Assembly (NCBI GenBank): GCA_038496445.1 | Contig: JALMLS010000461.1 | Location: 242,769 to 306,768 of the forward strand | DNA from: Trichosphaerium sp. ATCC 40318 | Taxonomy: Eukaryota; Discosea; Flabellinia; Trichosidae | Length of the DNA stretch: 64,000 nucleotides | Direction of reading: 5' to 3' | The notes under the pieces: model-generated | What the model saw: only the letters and a program-made list of their open reading frames with translations | Told to the model about the DNA's origin: nothing | Databases searched by the model: none | Shown: one piece after another, positions 1-10,448 of the stretch | How the letters are laid out: each line of letters opens with the position of its first letter | Position numbering within the stretch: the first letter of the stretch is position 1 | Made by a program: the position numbers and the translations under genes

Positions 1-360
1 CAATATGGTTAAGCACGTGTACTTAAAATGAAATAGCCCGTATCAATATAACTCAGTGATTGATTATGCATTGTTGGTTAAGGACATCAACTTAAAGTGA
101 AATAGCCCATATCAAAGTACAACTTTTCAATCACCTTCAGAATCTGATTAAGGATGTGTACTTAAAACGTAATGACTCTAATGGTGGCAAATACAACATT
201 GGTTGTTGGCGAGGGTTTTAAACAATCTAATTTGTAATTGTAAACGCTTTTGGAATCAATCTGGTAACTGTGTTAAGTAGGTGAACTTAGATCGTAATAG
301 CAACAATCAATCTAGATAAAGTGCATTAAGGATGTGTGCTTAAAGTGTAATAGCAACAAT
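1..360. repeat. Degenerate short interspersed repeats at left edge
   Basis: Five related blocks of about 34 nt occur near 5, 75, 147, 270 and 325. They share a core like TTAAGGATGTGTACTTAAA followed by a TAATAGC-like tail. Spacing is irregular (55-123 nt), so this is a decayed array. No coding exon is visible in it. It may continue to the left of the window. Confidence 0.6.
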
Positions 361-800
361 AGTTCCACTACGTACTTCGTACTACGTAGAACAATGTAAC
401 ATTATTTTTTTTTGCTTTCAAATTGAGACTTTTTATTGAAAGTGTACCCATAGCATGTACTACGTGTGTAGATGCTATGGGTAACGTAGTTTTGAACAAA
501 TGTGCTTTTAAACAGAAAGATTGAAAAAATGCAGTTGTTTTTTGAAAAAACTTTTGCAACAAAAAAACCTCACAAAAAGGCACACGCTAAAAGTTGGGTT
601 TTTCAAAAGCCCTCATGTCAAAGATATAGGCACGAAAATTTGAGCCGATTTGAACAATTTCTGCACATCTCAGCGTGCCCCCTTAAGTTTATATCAAGTT
701 AGACTAAATGAAGAAATATTGTTTAAGAAAGAATCCAACTTGTCAGGTTGTAAGGCACCCGGACAAGCTCGGTAGGCTCTAATTGCTTCTTTCACTGAAA
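361..800. other. Non-coding stretch with one hairpin
   Basis: No convincing exon. It is A/T-rich with poly-A runs. A perfect 12-bp inverted repeat (445-456 with 472-483, loop 457-471) could form a stem; its arm is TACCCATAGCAT. The function is unknown; it lies upstream of the small membrane-protein gene. Confidence 0.5.
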
Positions 801-1230
801 ATGGGTCAATTTGAACAAATACCCAACCAAAACGACCCAATACCCATATTCGTAGATGAAACAAATGAATATAACAACTCTACTCTATATACTAGCAATC
901 ACAATAACTTCAGTACGTTTTTGTTCAGGTTTGTTTCGATTGGTAAACAATACGTGTACGGTTGCTTATACTGTACGTTTATAGGTTCTAGCACAAGATG
1001 CATCCGCTGGAGTACCTTGGTGGGGTTTTCTACTCATCGTTGTGGGTTTATCCTGCCCAATATGTGGTTTCGTTACAATTGTTTGCGTGATGGTATGCCT
1101 GACTAGAAGAAGAAGAGTAAAAGAGGAAGATATTGAATGTACTGTATCTGTAGTACCCCCAGAAGTCGAATACGCTGACGAACTAGAAATGGAAGCGGAT
1201 GTAGACTCACCATACGCAGAAGTTCACTAA
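801..1230 (+). CDS. Small single-pass membrane protein with acidic, tyrosine-bearing tail
   Basis: Two exons, 801-912 and 992-1230, join in phase (intron 913-991, donor GTACGT, acceptor TCTAG). The product is about 116 residues. It has an Asn-rich N terminus without a signal peptide, then one hydrophobic segment starting WWGFLLIVVG and ending before the stop-transfer cluster RRRR, then an acidic tail. The tail carries two Tyr motifs, VEYADEL and a terminal SPYAEV that fits the ITIM consensus. No family was recognised. The topology (tail in cytoplasm) follows from the positive-inside rule. The gene ends about 50 bp from the LTR element at 1286. Confidence 0.65.
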
Positions 1231-1285
1231 AAAGGCTGAAACAAATCGAAAATGGTTTCAAACTAAGGCAATTGCGTAAGTCTAC

Positions 1286-1489
1286 TGAAACGTTAAAGGG
1301 CACACGAAAGATGAGAATACGTGTAAGAAAGACGTGGCCTTAGTTGTAGGATAATAGCGTAATTTATTAGTGACATACGTAATACATTCAGAGAATACAT
1401 TTGTGTATTTCGTCAAAGTTCACAATGAATATCTTCGTGGAAATACTTGGAAAGAATGCATACTGAACATGGTGACGTTGCATGTTACA
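1286..1489 (-). repeat. 3' LTR of the retroelement
   Basis: 204-bp terminal repeat, 3' relative to element orientation. It differs from its partner mainly by a 16-nt insertion near its left end. Confidence 0.9.
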
Positions 1490-1541
1490 TTTTCCCCCAG
1501 GTTAGAATGAAGTCGGTGAAAGATAAAACAATCACGTGACT

Positions 1542-2075
1542 TTAGGTGAAAAATGCGTCAAAGTCATCGTTGATCATCTTGAGAGCTTGAGTCAGTCCTT
1601 TGAGTCCTTTGGATGACTTGATCAACTTGATAGCCTTGTGACGTTCTCTATGAGTAGAGAACATGTTTATATTTGATTTGAGCTGTTCTTTGTAAGCACG
1701 AATGTTGGGATACTTGGTGCTTTTGCTGAGAGTATCATACGAATCTTGGAATAACTTTCTTAATGGTTCTTCTTTGTTGTTATTCTTCTTGTTAGTGTTC
1801 TTCTTGTCGATTGTAATCTTCTTAGGTACTATTGTCGGTCTTACCCCCTTGGTTGCATCATTGTTGGTCTTAGATTGCGTTTGTATTGATTGCTGTTGTG
1901 TCTTCTGAGCTGTTGAAGTTACCAATTGATCAACATCAGTGTCTTCAAATATATAAACAGGAGCATCAAATGGTCGTAAATTAGAGGTAAAATAAGGTCT
2001 GAGACGTTTAACTGAGATCCAGCTTTCTTGTTTGAGAATAGTGCCATCGAGTTCTTGAGCGTATATGATAAATTA
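1542..2075 (-). pseudogene. Retroelement integrase C-terminal fragment
   Basis: An open minus-strand frame reads IYAQELDGTILKQESW, then VKRLRPYF, then a Lys/Asn/Gln-rich tail, and stops at 1542, about 50 nt before the polypurine tract. The pattern of a short dipeptide-rich strand, DGT, a gap and RLRPY resembles the C-terminal module of Ty3/gypsy integrases, which usually closes pol just before the 3' LTR. There is no catalytic DDE core, reverse transcriptase or protease nearby, so this is a remnant. Nothing shows whether it is translated. Confidence 0.65.
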
Positions 2076-2079
2076 ATCT

Positions 2080-2230
2080 TAGCGTGGGTCGTAGTTTCTT
2101 CTGTTGAGGAGCACTTGAACTGTCAAATAGATAAACAGAAGTACTAAATGATAGGTTAAAGGTATTTAACTGAGATCCAGATGTCTTAAACCATGAAATG
2201 TTTGTTTTAAGCGTTTAATGTAAATAGTAG
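2080..2230 (-). pseudogene. Second, more decayed copy of the integrase tail
   Basis: The stretch repeats, in degraded form, the segment around 1950-2040: a Pro-Val-Tyr-like strand and the motif before it are recognisable, but stops interrupt the frame. It appears to be a partial tandem duplication inside the retroelement. Confidence 0.45.
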
Positions 2231-2328
2231 CGCTTGAGTTGAGTTCACCAATAAAGGTGTAATACTGAAAGAATACATCACCTCTGGTTGCAAGTCAGTT
2301 GAAATGTATTTAGTAATATGATAAAGAT

Positions 2329-2364
2329 ATGGGGATGGGGATGGGGATGGGGATGGGGATGGGG
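2329..2364 (+). repeat. (ATGGGG)6 hexanucleotide array
   Basis: Six perfect ATGGGG units inside the retroelement. The G4 tracts could form a G-quadruplex on the plus strand. It lies in the non-coding interior; no function is assignable. Confidence 0.9.
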
Positions 2365-2980
2365 ATGTGTGTGCTTTTCTTTTGATTTATGTTTGCTTTG
2401 ACGGACTAGTATGTCTCAGCTGTCAAAAGACAAATTAGCACAGAGTTGTTTAATATGTGTAACCCATAGTCAGTATTGAAACCGTAATGTCTTGAGTGTA
2501 ATTGAAGATATCTTTGGGTATTAGGTTATGAGCCTTTTGTGATCCATGATTGCTTATGAAGCTGCGTGAAATAATTTGAAGTTCAAAATGTTTGTATATC
2601 CTTTATAACCTGAAATATGGAGTATGGACGACAGTGAGCACCATTTGCTATTTGATGACACCTCTCCTTTGAGCATGGACTCCAGTAGCTTTCTTGTCAC
2701 TTCAGCGTCCTGATGTGAGCCTGGTGTGTTGTTTGCCGGTATGGACATCAAGAATATGCATTTCATTTCTTAGCTTGAATACTAGCACATGATCATAAAT
2801 TATAAAAGGACATGAATTGTTGCAGCATGGCTGCTTTATCGACCATATGATTGGAATAGCGCTGGCTGGTGATAATCCAGCGCATGCTGTTATTTAAGTG
2901 ATCCATTGAAACTATCGTAATACATCGTGGTCATGAAGGTTGTGTGCAGTGTAAGTTCAAAATCTGTGTATGTCGCCAAA

Positions 2981-3166
2981 TGAAACGTTAAAGGAATACG
3001 TGTAAGAAAGACGTGGCCTTAGTTGTAGGATAATAGCGTAATTTATTAGTGACATACGTAATACATTCAGAATACATTTGTGTATTTCGTCAAAGTTCAC
3101 AATGAATATCTTCGTGGAAATACTTGGAAAGAATGCATACTGAACATGGTGACGTTGCACGTTACA
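2981..3166 (-). repeat. 5' LTR of the retroelement
   Basis: 186-bp terminal repeat next to the primer-binding-like TGGCGACATACAC. It would carry the element's promoter if active. Confidence 0.9.
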
Positions 3167-3347
3167 TCTACGATTAACAGGGCCTTTTTAAAGACAGACA
3201 AACAAGGAACGTAAAGGGACCTTTACGCGCGTAAACACATTGTAAATAATTACCACAAAAAATGAAAATAAAAAAAATCTTTTCTTCGGGTTTGTTTTAA
3301 AGTACACATAAAGTCTCCTGTTTACTGCAAAGAAAGTAGAATTTCTA

Positions 3348-4591
3348 TCAACCCAATTTAAATCCAAGAGTTACTCCTATTACTATCATCATTATAATCA
3401 CAAATCCAAGGTATGTCTTCAATACAGCAACGAAACTAAGGCAACAGTTAACCCAAAAAAAAAATTTAATTTGAAAAATTGATTTCGTACTTTGGAAATT
3501 TACCGTGAATCATCATTGCTAATGTCAAAGTAACTGTATTCCATCGTGTATTTCCTACGCGGTGTATAAGCATTAATTTATGGCAACAAAGGGGAACACC
3601 AAAGGCAGAAATTTTACCAACAAATAAAAAAATGGTTGGCTTGTTAATACCACGTGCCTTTAAAGTTCAAATTATTGAGTGCCATGGCAACGTGATCATG
3701 GCAATTATTACTGTAATAAGTCAATTTTATAATACGCATAATACCACACGTGTACTAAATCATAACAAAACGTACCATAGTAGGTTATGCTAAAAGATAC
3801 AATTAGTATTTGTGTAGACAAAAAAAAAAAAAGAAAAAAGACATTAACTAACCATCATCTGATCATATTCTTGAGAGCTATTCTCTATAGCAGCATCCCA
3901 TGCTTCTGGACCAGATTCACCCTCCGCATTTTGAAAATTTACACCAGCGATGTGCCAATACCTAAACAACTCATAAATTTCGTTTGTTTTTATAATCTAC
4001 TGACAACACTCCGAAACACTTTAAAAACCAACACAGCTTATGCCGAGGGTGACTATATTTAAGACATTCACCACAACGTTCAGCTCAAATAGTTGGTATT
4101 AGTGAGCTCGCTTGATTTTTCGTTTGGTATTTGGGCACGGGACAAGTTTCTGTAAGTCAGGCACGCAAACACATAAGACGTACTTTGTTACATAGCCAAA
4201 ACCCATTCTTTTTTTGTTTCTGTTTACATAATATGGACCGGCAAAGTCGTGAATTACACCTACAAATGCCATCAATGGTCGTACACCTAGTTGGAAATTC
4301 ACGAACCGTCGCTTGTAACTATTCCCAAGTGGCCAATGAATGGTAAAAGCCACCTACAGCTATAAGTAAAGTTTATCGCTTCAATTGAATTTTTTGTACG
4401 ATAATACTGGCAATGGCATCCAAACTATGCCTAAAAAATATTTTAGAATACTACAACGCATTTGAAGGCACACTCATTGGAAAATGGCGTTTATTAGGTT
4501 GAATATTTATTGTAATCTCGTCATTACTCATCAGAATTGGCGTTGATGATTCTGTGGCGCTCATATTATCACTGCGAAGCCTGTTTTGCAT
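3348..4591 (-). CDS. TMEM222/RTE1-like (DUF778) membrane protein
   Basis: Nine exons join in phase: 4591-4474, 4430-4400, 4353-4307, 4259-4184, 3961-3853, 3789-3776, 3710-3658, 3554-3491, 3435-3348, about 199 residues. Recognisable family blocks in order are HFPMSIVWMPLPVL, PFIGHLGI, GVIHDFAGPYYV, the NNCHDHVA motif with conserved Cys and His, RWNTVTL and a C-terminal membrane segment. The family covers animal TMEM222 and plant REVERSION-TO-ETHYLENE SENSITIVITY1, ER/Golgi membrane proteins of poorly defined role. Exon 6 is only 14 nt. The intron after exon 7 has a GC donor (GCACGT); without it the conserved tail is out of frame. It is divergent from the GatC-like gene. Confidence 0.93.
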
Positions 4592-4868
4592 GATAACGGC
4601 CGTTTCGTTAAGTCAGGTATTTTTTCTGTTTAAGCAACTACACAACAGATTTCTAAACGGTCATTCCGTACTGGCACAATTTCGTCTTTACGCCACGTAA
4701 CGAGGATAAGTAGGAGAAGCTACGCTTCTTTTACGCAGTTTCAGGCAAGTATAACAAATTTTGCGCAGAAGACAAAATTATCTATTCCCAAGCATACAAT
4801 AAATTAATTGGAGCGTATGGGATTAAATTTAGCCATAAATTCACCAATCCGTTAAATAACTGGCTGAT

Positions 4869-5240
4869 GCTCAGGGCTTTGATAAAATACCCAAATGGTC
4901 CGTTAGAAAGGCATTCGCGAAAGAAAGCGTCAAAAAACAATTCTCACCGGACGATCTGACGCGAATCACTCGCCTTTCACTTCTAGAACCCACAAGCGCG
5001 GAAAAAACCAAACTGGCAAACGAAATTGATGACGTACTACACTACGTATCATCAATAACGCAAGTAGCAACAGAAAAAGTTGAACCACTCCGATCTGTTC
5101 TCGAAAACTGCTCACTGTACCAACACAATGATAACGCAAACGACCTTGCTAAGTTCAAGGATTTTCCACCCATTTTGAAGAATGCGAAGCAACGAAAAGG
5201 GTCATTCTTTATTGTACCAAAAGTTATCGGCGACGCATAA
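4869..5240 (+). CDS. gatC: GatC-like subunit of Glu-tRNA(Gln) amidotransferase (3' exon)
   Basis: The last exon reads from an acceptor at about 4868 to a stop at 5238-5240. The block LTRITRLSLLEPTSAEKTKL, followed by a helix with DDVLHYVSSI and then VEPL, matches the GatC fold: two short helices wrapping the GatA subunit. GatCAB makes Gln-tRNA(Gln) by transamidation in mitochondria. The N-terminal exon and targeting peptide were not found: the frame closes just upstream and no start codon fits, so the model is partial. It shares an upstream region with the divergent TMEM222-like gene. Confidence 0.7.
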   Translation, partial: AQGFDKIPKWSVRKAFAKESVKKQFSPDDLTRITRLSLLEPTSAEKTKLANEIDDVLHYVSSITQVATEKVEPLRSVLENCSLYQHNDNANDLAKFKDFPPILKNAKQRKGSFFIVPKVIGDA

Positions 5241-5636
5241 AAACAACAACAGAATACACAAACGCGCTTATATAACAAGTATAATATAAAAACCAGTGTC
5301 AACAAAATTACATCGTCGCTGCACTACACCATGAATTTTTCGAGCACGCAAACACCCAATATTATGCGTATACCATGCCCCCGTCCTCAATAATTTTTTT
5401 TCAAATATTTCTGAGGGTGGTTTTTTTCAGGACGCTCACTTTTTTGAAAACATGCGAAATTTAAAAAAATTCATCTCCAAAAAAATTCCGAATCTGCTCG
5501 TCTTCGGACTTTGCTCATAACGTAATTCGTATAAACAGCAATAATACGAGAAAAAACAAAAGAGAAGAAGTGTACGTAGGGTTTATAGAACAAGGACGAG
5601 GATACTCCTCGGGATTTTTTTGGTTTTTTTTTAATT
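5241..5636. other. Intergenic, 396 bp between convergent genes
   Basis: No exon seen. It is A/T-rich with T-runs and holds the 3' flanks of the GatC-like and cyclin genes. Confidence 0.5.
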
Positions 5637-7820
5637 TTACAATATTTGTTGCATTGGTTTGATTACGTTGTAATCGGCAACACGCGAGTATTTTGGTAAA
5701 CTGTACTTTCCATGTACGGCACGGAGCTGTGACATAGAAGCACCAGAATGTATATTACAGATAATGGCCATGATGTGTTTTACGGAAGAAAAAGAATAGC
5801 CGGTTACTCCCTCCACGTTAAAATTCTAAAGCAGCAAAAAAAAATAAGCACTTTACAATCTAACGACGAAAGATGACGAATAAACGTACGGAACAATCAA
5901 TAGATAATGTTGTGAGAGCAAGATATATGATAGCAGCAGCAATGGTAGATGGATCATACTGCCAAAAAGTTTTGTGCACGAGTGTAGTTTCGGAAAAGTA
6001 CTACGAAGGAGATAAGGAAAAAGTGTGATACAACTTTTAAAAAAAAAAACCCAATAGGGCTGTTTGTGAACAAAGATAGCTAGCGCAGCGCTTGTTTGAA
6101 AAGATAAACATACATGACACAAGTGTTGAAATATATCAGATACAGCACAACCAACCAAAAAATGAGAAAGGAAACTATGTACAGTAGAGATTGTGAGCTC
6201 AAACTTTAGTGTAACTAAAATCTCCGTTTCCATCGTTATTATCTACAACAAAAAACAATTAATAAAAAAATCGAAACACGGACCACTAGTCGTCAATAGA
6301 TCGACTTGTACCAAAAAAAAATTTTCCGTTTTTTTGCTAAAAAGCGCGAGGCACAAAAAGTTTTGCCGCTTGCTGTCATAATTACGGCTCGTCTGGGTTC
6401 GCCCCTTTAAAGCTATCATATCAAAGCTATTGCGTACCTGTTCCCGTGTATAAGTGTTATCCGAAATGTAAACAAACTCATCTACTGGAGGTGGGTGTAT
6501 CTCTTCGTACTTACTAAACAACACTGTTACAAGATGAACGAATAGAAAAAAACCAAAAGCAAGTTCACATTCATAACAAGAACGAAAAAAAAAAAAGAGG
6601 TTGATGAAACAAAACCTAAATATGTACGTATTTAAAATAAGATCTTATTCTAAATACATAAATGAACATATTTAGAACATTCGTTTTGGGTGTGAACGAA
6701 AAACGTTTTAAAGCCCAAGCGGGAACAAAGGGGTTTTTGAAAAAAGTTAAAAAAAAGGATGCGCCCAAAGGGTAAGAATTGATATGTTCGTTTGATGTTA
6801 CCGAATGGGATAAGCATCGTTTACGACATAACAAAAAAAAAGATAAACGGCAAAAAAAAATCTAAATGCGCTTTTCTTCATTAATGCGATATCAAAAACT
6901 CTAAGAACACACGTACGACGCTATAAACATGCATGTAATACCAATCAGTTGTAAATCCGATCGTTCTACAGTTCTCAAAGCAGTATAGCGATCAACGTAG
7001 TGAACAGCCAAAAATAACGTTTGCCGCCGTAGTTTATACTCTTCTGCTACTTCTACGAGCCAATCGACTAAAATCGCTCGCATATTGAGATTAATCTGTG
7101 TTTGAACTTTTTCAAAAGAATATTGCGACTTGAAGTTACGTTGCTTCTCCTAAACCAAACGATTTCAAGTTAGCGCGCGGTTTTTTTTTTCAATTTAAAT
7201 TTGGACAAGGCCGAAAAAAATAGATAGCGCGCGGTTCACGTGCTAACGTACCTCATTCTTTAGCATAGTAGCACGAATATCCTCTGCATACAAGGCACAG
7301 TAGATAATGTCTGCATCAGGCCCGCGATTTGGTTTAGCAAACGAGCGTTGTGTTTGTGTGTAAGGCACTTCGATATCCATTGCCTCTACAACAACGACAT
7401 AAGTTGAGAATGAAAAACCAAGGAAAGTAGGAAGTAAACTGCGAATCGAGCTTGTTGACCGCAAATGAGTTTATAACGCACCTAGTTCTCCGCAAGGACT
7501 AGTTTTCTGGTTCTTAGGCTGTCCTAGAAGTTGGTTTAGACCAAAGGCGCTGACGTTAAAAGATTTGCTTACTAGCTCTGTTTGAATTGCCATTGCCCAA
7601 GTAATCAGCTGTAAGGCCCTAACACCGGTTAATTAGGTCGTATGTCAATTCTTTGGTTGCAACAACGTCAGATCAAGAAACGTACCTTTGCTACCATACG
7701 TTTACGTTTCCTGCTGTTCGCATTAGTAATATCATGGAGTGCGGTTCTTCTAGAGGCCCTTTTCGTCCGGCTTGTCAGATCGGCGCCTTGGAGTTGTTCT
7801 ATTGGAGCGACGGAAGCCAT
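5637..7820 (-). CDS. B-type cyclin
   Basis: Eight exons in phase (7820-7686, 7608-7482, 7385-7252, 7149-6917, 6513-6438, 6242-6114, 6000-5890, 5825-5637), 377 residues. The N terminus has a destruction box, RTALHDITN, next to a basic KRKR nuclear-localisation-like cluster. The first cyclin box shows [18 protein letters not shown], then LAVHYVDRY; the second box holds [16 protein letters not shown]-type cyclins activate Cdk1 for mitosis and are destroyed by the APC/C through the D-box. Length and box order are normal. Exon 1, encoding the D-box, is separated by an intron with a GTACGT donor. Only the promoter is undetermined. Confidence 0.95.
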
Positions 7821-8142
7821 GGAGTATATAGCGACAATTCTCGTTCAACACGAGTGCTTGACAAGCCCAAAATTGAACAAAAGAAATACTTAGATGATTT
7901 ATCAAATTTATTCTTTTATGAAATTTCTCAACTACTTGCTTTGACAGTGCTTATCTTGACCACTGACGCGTGTGAAACATATTAATAAACCACGGTTTGA
8001 ATGATGAAGAATTTACAGCTAACGCCATTTCCCCCTGCATTCCTTTTTAGTAGTTCGTAAAAAAAAATGCTTATTGCAATATTTTAGTGAGTTTAAGAAA
8101 CGCAATTCGTTAGGTTTAAACACGCTTTACGCTTTCACGTTT
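7821..8142. other. Intergenic, upstream of cyclin B
   Basis: 322 bp between the cyclin start and the stop of the CH-domain gene. An apparent plus-strand ORF here is the antisense of cyclin exon 1 plus flank. No other feature was recognised. Confidence 0.45.
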
Positions 8143-10168
8143 TTATAGAATATTGCAACATAACGCCGACTCGTCGTTTTCGTTTCTACCTCCTATCAGA
8201 GGTCTCTTATCATCTGATCTATAGCTATAGCGTTTAAAGCTCTTAGCACCAGCTTTACGAATTTGACGAGAGTTCTGAAAATTATGTGCTTTGCTTTGCC
8301 ACTCTGCTGCTTCTGGTGATACCTTTTCTTTCTTTTCGGGCATTTTACGACTTTGCTTTGAACGCGCGACAGACTTTTGGGTATTAACCGCGGGCCTGTT
8401 TTGAGTAATTTCTCTGGACTTGTTGATGGGTGTATGCCGTGTATAAGTAGATGACGTGCTACTCGCATGCGCTTTCTTGCCGAAGTTTCGTTCGGGCTTC
8501 TTCAAATTCTTATTTTCGTTAAAAATAGCTTGACGGCCGTTGTTGCTAAGGAAGAGTTAATGAATGCATTACCATGCTATTAGTGATGTGTTTTCGTTAT
8601 ACTATTACCGATTTAAAAAGAGTTGCAACTCGGTTTTTCAAAATATTAAAAAAAACCGGAGAAAACAGTCCCATTTGTTTCGTCACATAGAAATAAAAAC
8701 AAGTAGAATCACACGCGTGAAAGTGACATGGTAAATTAGAATCTACGATTTTTGCGTACGTTTTATGTATTGTTCTACTCTGTGGAGTACTATGTGTCTT
8801 TACCGGAGGCCTATAACTCTTTTTGTTAACACAAAGAGTTATACATTAAGTTTCAAAAAAAAAAAAAAAAGTTAACACAAATAAGATCATTTAGCACTAA
8901 TTAGGTCATTATACTTTGACGTACCATGCTTTTGCAACTTTTTGATTATTATTATTTCCTCCAGCGTAATTTGGTGTACGCCGTACAACACGATTAGATG
9001 ATGCAGTTTTTAGTGTATTATCTTGTAAAGAGTGAGGATTAAAAGCATAGTTTACGTCCCTTTGTAACTACAGAATGTAAAAACTTTCTTTTTTTGGATC
9101 AAATTTCCGTTGAAAAAAAAAAAAAGTGGAGAAACTTTATGCAAACCAAATCATGTCTCTTTATATTTTTTTTTGCATTTATCAATACGTACGTTTAGAA
9201 GTATTTCTTTGTGTAGGTGTATTGAATACAGGTGTTGATTGTGTAGGTTTTAGCTTCGTATAGCCGCTTCGTTTACTAATAAATGAGTTAAATATAGACC
9301 TTTGTTGCAAACAATACGCGGGCAAATAATCGCGGGTTTTTTTTTGTTTAATGAGTTCCCGCACATTTACCCAAAAGGCGCGCGTACTTTATCGTTTGTG
9401 ATGACGGTTTGTTTGAAGATGTAGGTGTGGTTGATCCTTTGAAACTTATTGAACCTATTCCCCATCCTCCTGTTTTCTATAAGCACTCATTAGTATTAGA
9501 TTTATGTTGGGAAAAATGGAGTAAAAAAAAAAAAAAAATGTCAAAAAACATAAAAAACTCCTTTACTGCATGATTTTTTTTTTAGATTAGTTTTTAGAGA
9601 CGTGTCGTAACAATCCAAGTTACTAGTTTGTTTTAAGCAAGTTGCATTCATAGGCAAAGGCATGCATCAATAGACTATCAAAAAGTAGGCCGAGTTTTCT
9701 CCAGTCGTACCTCGAGTTTATGATACAGCGTCGATAAATATGTCATTACTGATCGCCTTGAGTGTCAATTAGCGGACAAATTACTTTCTCGGTAGCTTTA
9801 AGTACCTTTCGGGATATGGTGCAACAAGCATGTCTTCAGGGTTCATTAACGCCACTATGCCAACCTTTTCACCCGCAGTAAACGCTTTTGCTGTATTAGC
9901 TTCGTTTCGTGCAGTTTTTAATGTTTACCTTTTGTATTGTTTTCTAAGGCGTTACTGCTGCGCAGTGAATTAAAGTTGATGAGCTTTGGGTGGTAACTAT
10001 GTAGTATAGCACAAAACGCTTTAAAGTGTTAAAACAATATGAATTATTAGTGTAATACGTACCTAACCCATCTCTCCAGCTTTTCGTAAAGTTAGTAACA
10101 TTGACGTTTTTGTACCCATTCGTTCGAGCCTTACACCAAGCTAGTAATGCTTTAGAGCCCGCCGACAT
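8143..10168 (-). CDS. Calponin-homology protein with C-terminal CaaX box
   Basis: Eight exons in phase: 10168-10063, 10018-9929, 9899 (or 9890)-9806, 9756-9711, 9476-9388, 9299-9189, 9059-8925, 8545-8143; about 357 residues. Residues 1-110 are one CH domain: [62 protein letters not shown] domains of this class (as in EHBP1, MICAL, smoothelin) bind actin or Rab partners. The rest is Ser/Thr/Asn-rich and basic with no known domain. The protein ends CCNIL, a CaaX box with X=Leu, predicting geranylgeranylation. CH plus CaaX is the EHBP1 arrangement, but the C2 domain of EHBP1 is absent. Confidence 0.9.
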
Positions 10169-10448
10169 TAAGGAACCAGAAGACTTGAGCGTTTAGAGAG
10201 TATAGGAAAAATTATTGCCGTTTCATTACGTAAAAAGGCAATATATTTCTATTTAACGCTACAAAACATCCTGATACGTTGCATGTTCACGATGAAGCAT
10301 TTTAAGTGCACCTCGTGTAAACTTTTTGGGATTGTTGAAATCGTGAATGATCTACGCGCGTAAAATTCGCGCCAACAAAAAAATGCGCGGCAACTTTGTT
10401 AAATCCTTTCTTTATCATTACATTATAATTTAATTCATGCATTTAATT

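Larger units (their letters stand above)
1286..3166 (-). mobile_element. Non-autonomous LTR retrotransposon (Ty3/gypsy-like), minus orientation
   Basis: Direct repeats at 1286-1489 and 2981-3166 are almost identical: two indels of 16 and 2 nt and one substitution. They start TG and end CA. A 5-bp duplication, TCTAC, flanks the whole unit (1281-1285 and 3167-3171). Read on the minus strand, TGGCGACATACAC lies two bases after the 5' LTR, as expected for a tRNA primer-binding site, and GGGGGAAAA directly precedes the 3' LTR, as a polypurine tract does. The interior of about 1.5 kb is far too short for gag-pol and holds only pol-tail fragments, so the element must have moved using enzymes supplied elsewhere. 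LTR identity implies recent insertion. Confidence 0.9.

Noticed and set aside
4099-4353. HDFAGPYYV read at first as a BEL/Pao or Ty3 integrase (VGVDFAGP) relic
   Set aside because: Flanking exons join in phase to give the full TMEM222/DUF778 protein, where GVIxDFAGPY is a family motif.
5853-6233. 126-codon minus-strand ORF read as one membrane protein
   Set aside because: It reads through introns of cyclin B; the correct exons inside it are 6242-6114 and 6000-5890.
7642-7985. Two overlapping plus-strand ORFs
   Set aside because: They cover the antisense of cyclin exon 1, which carries the destruction box.
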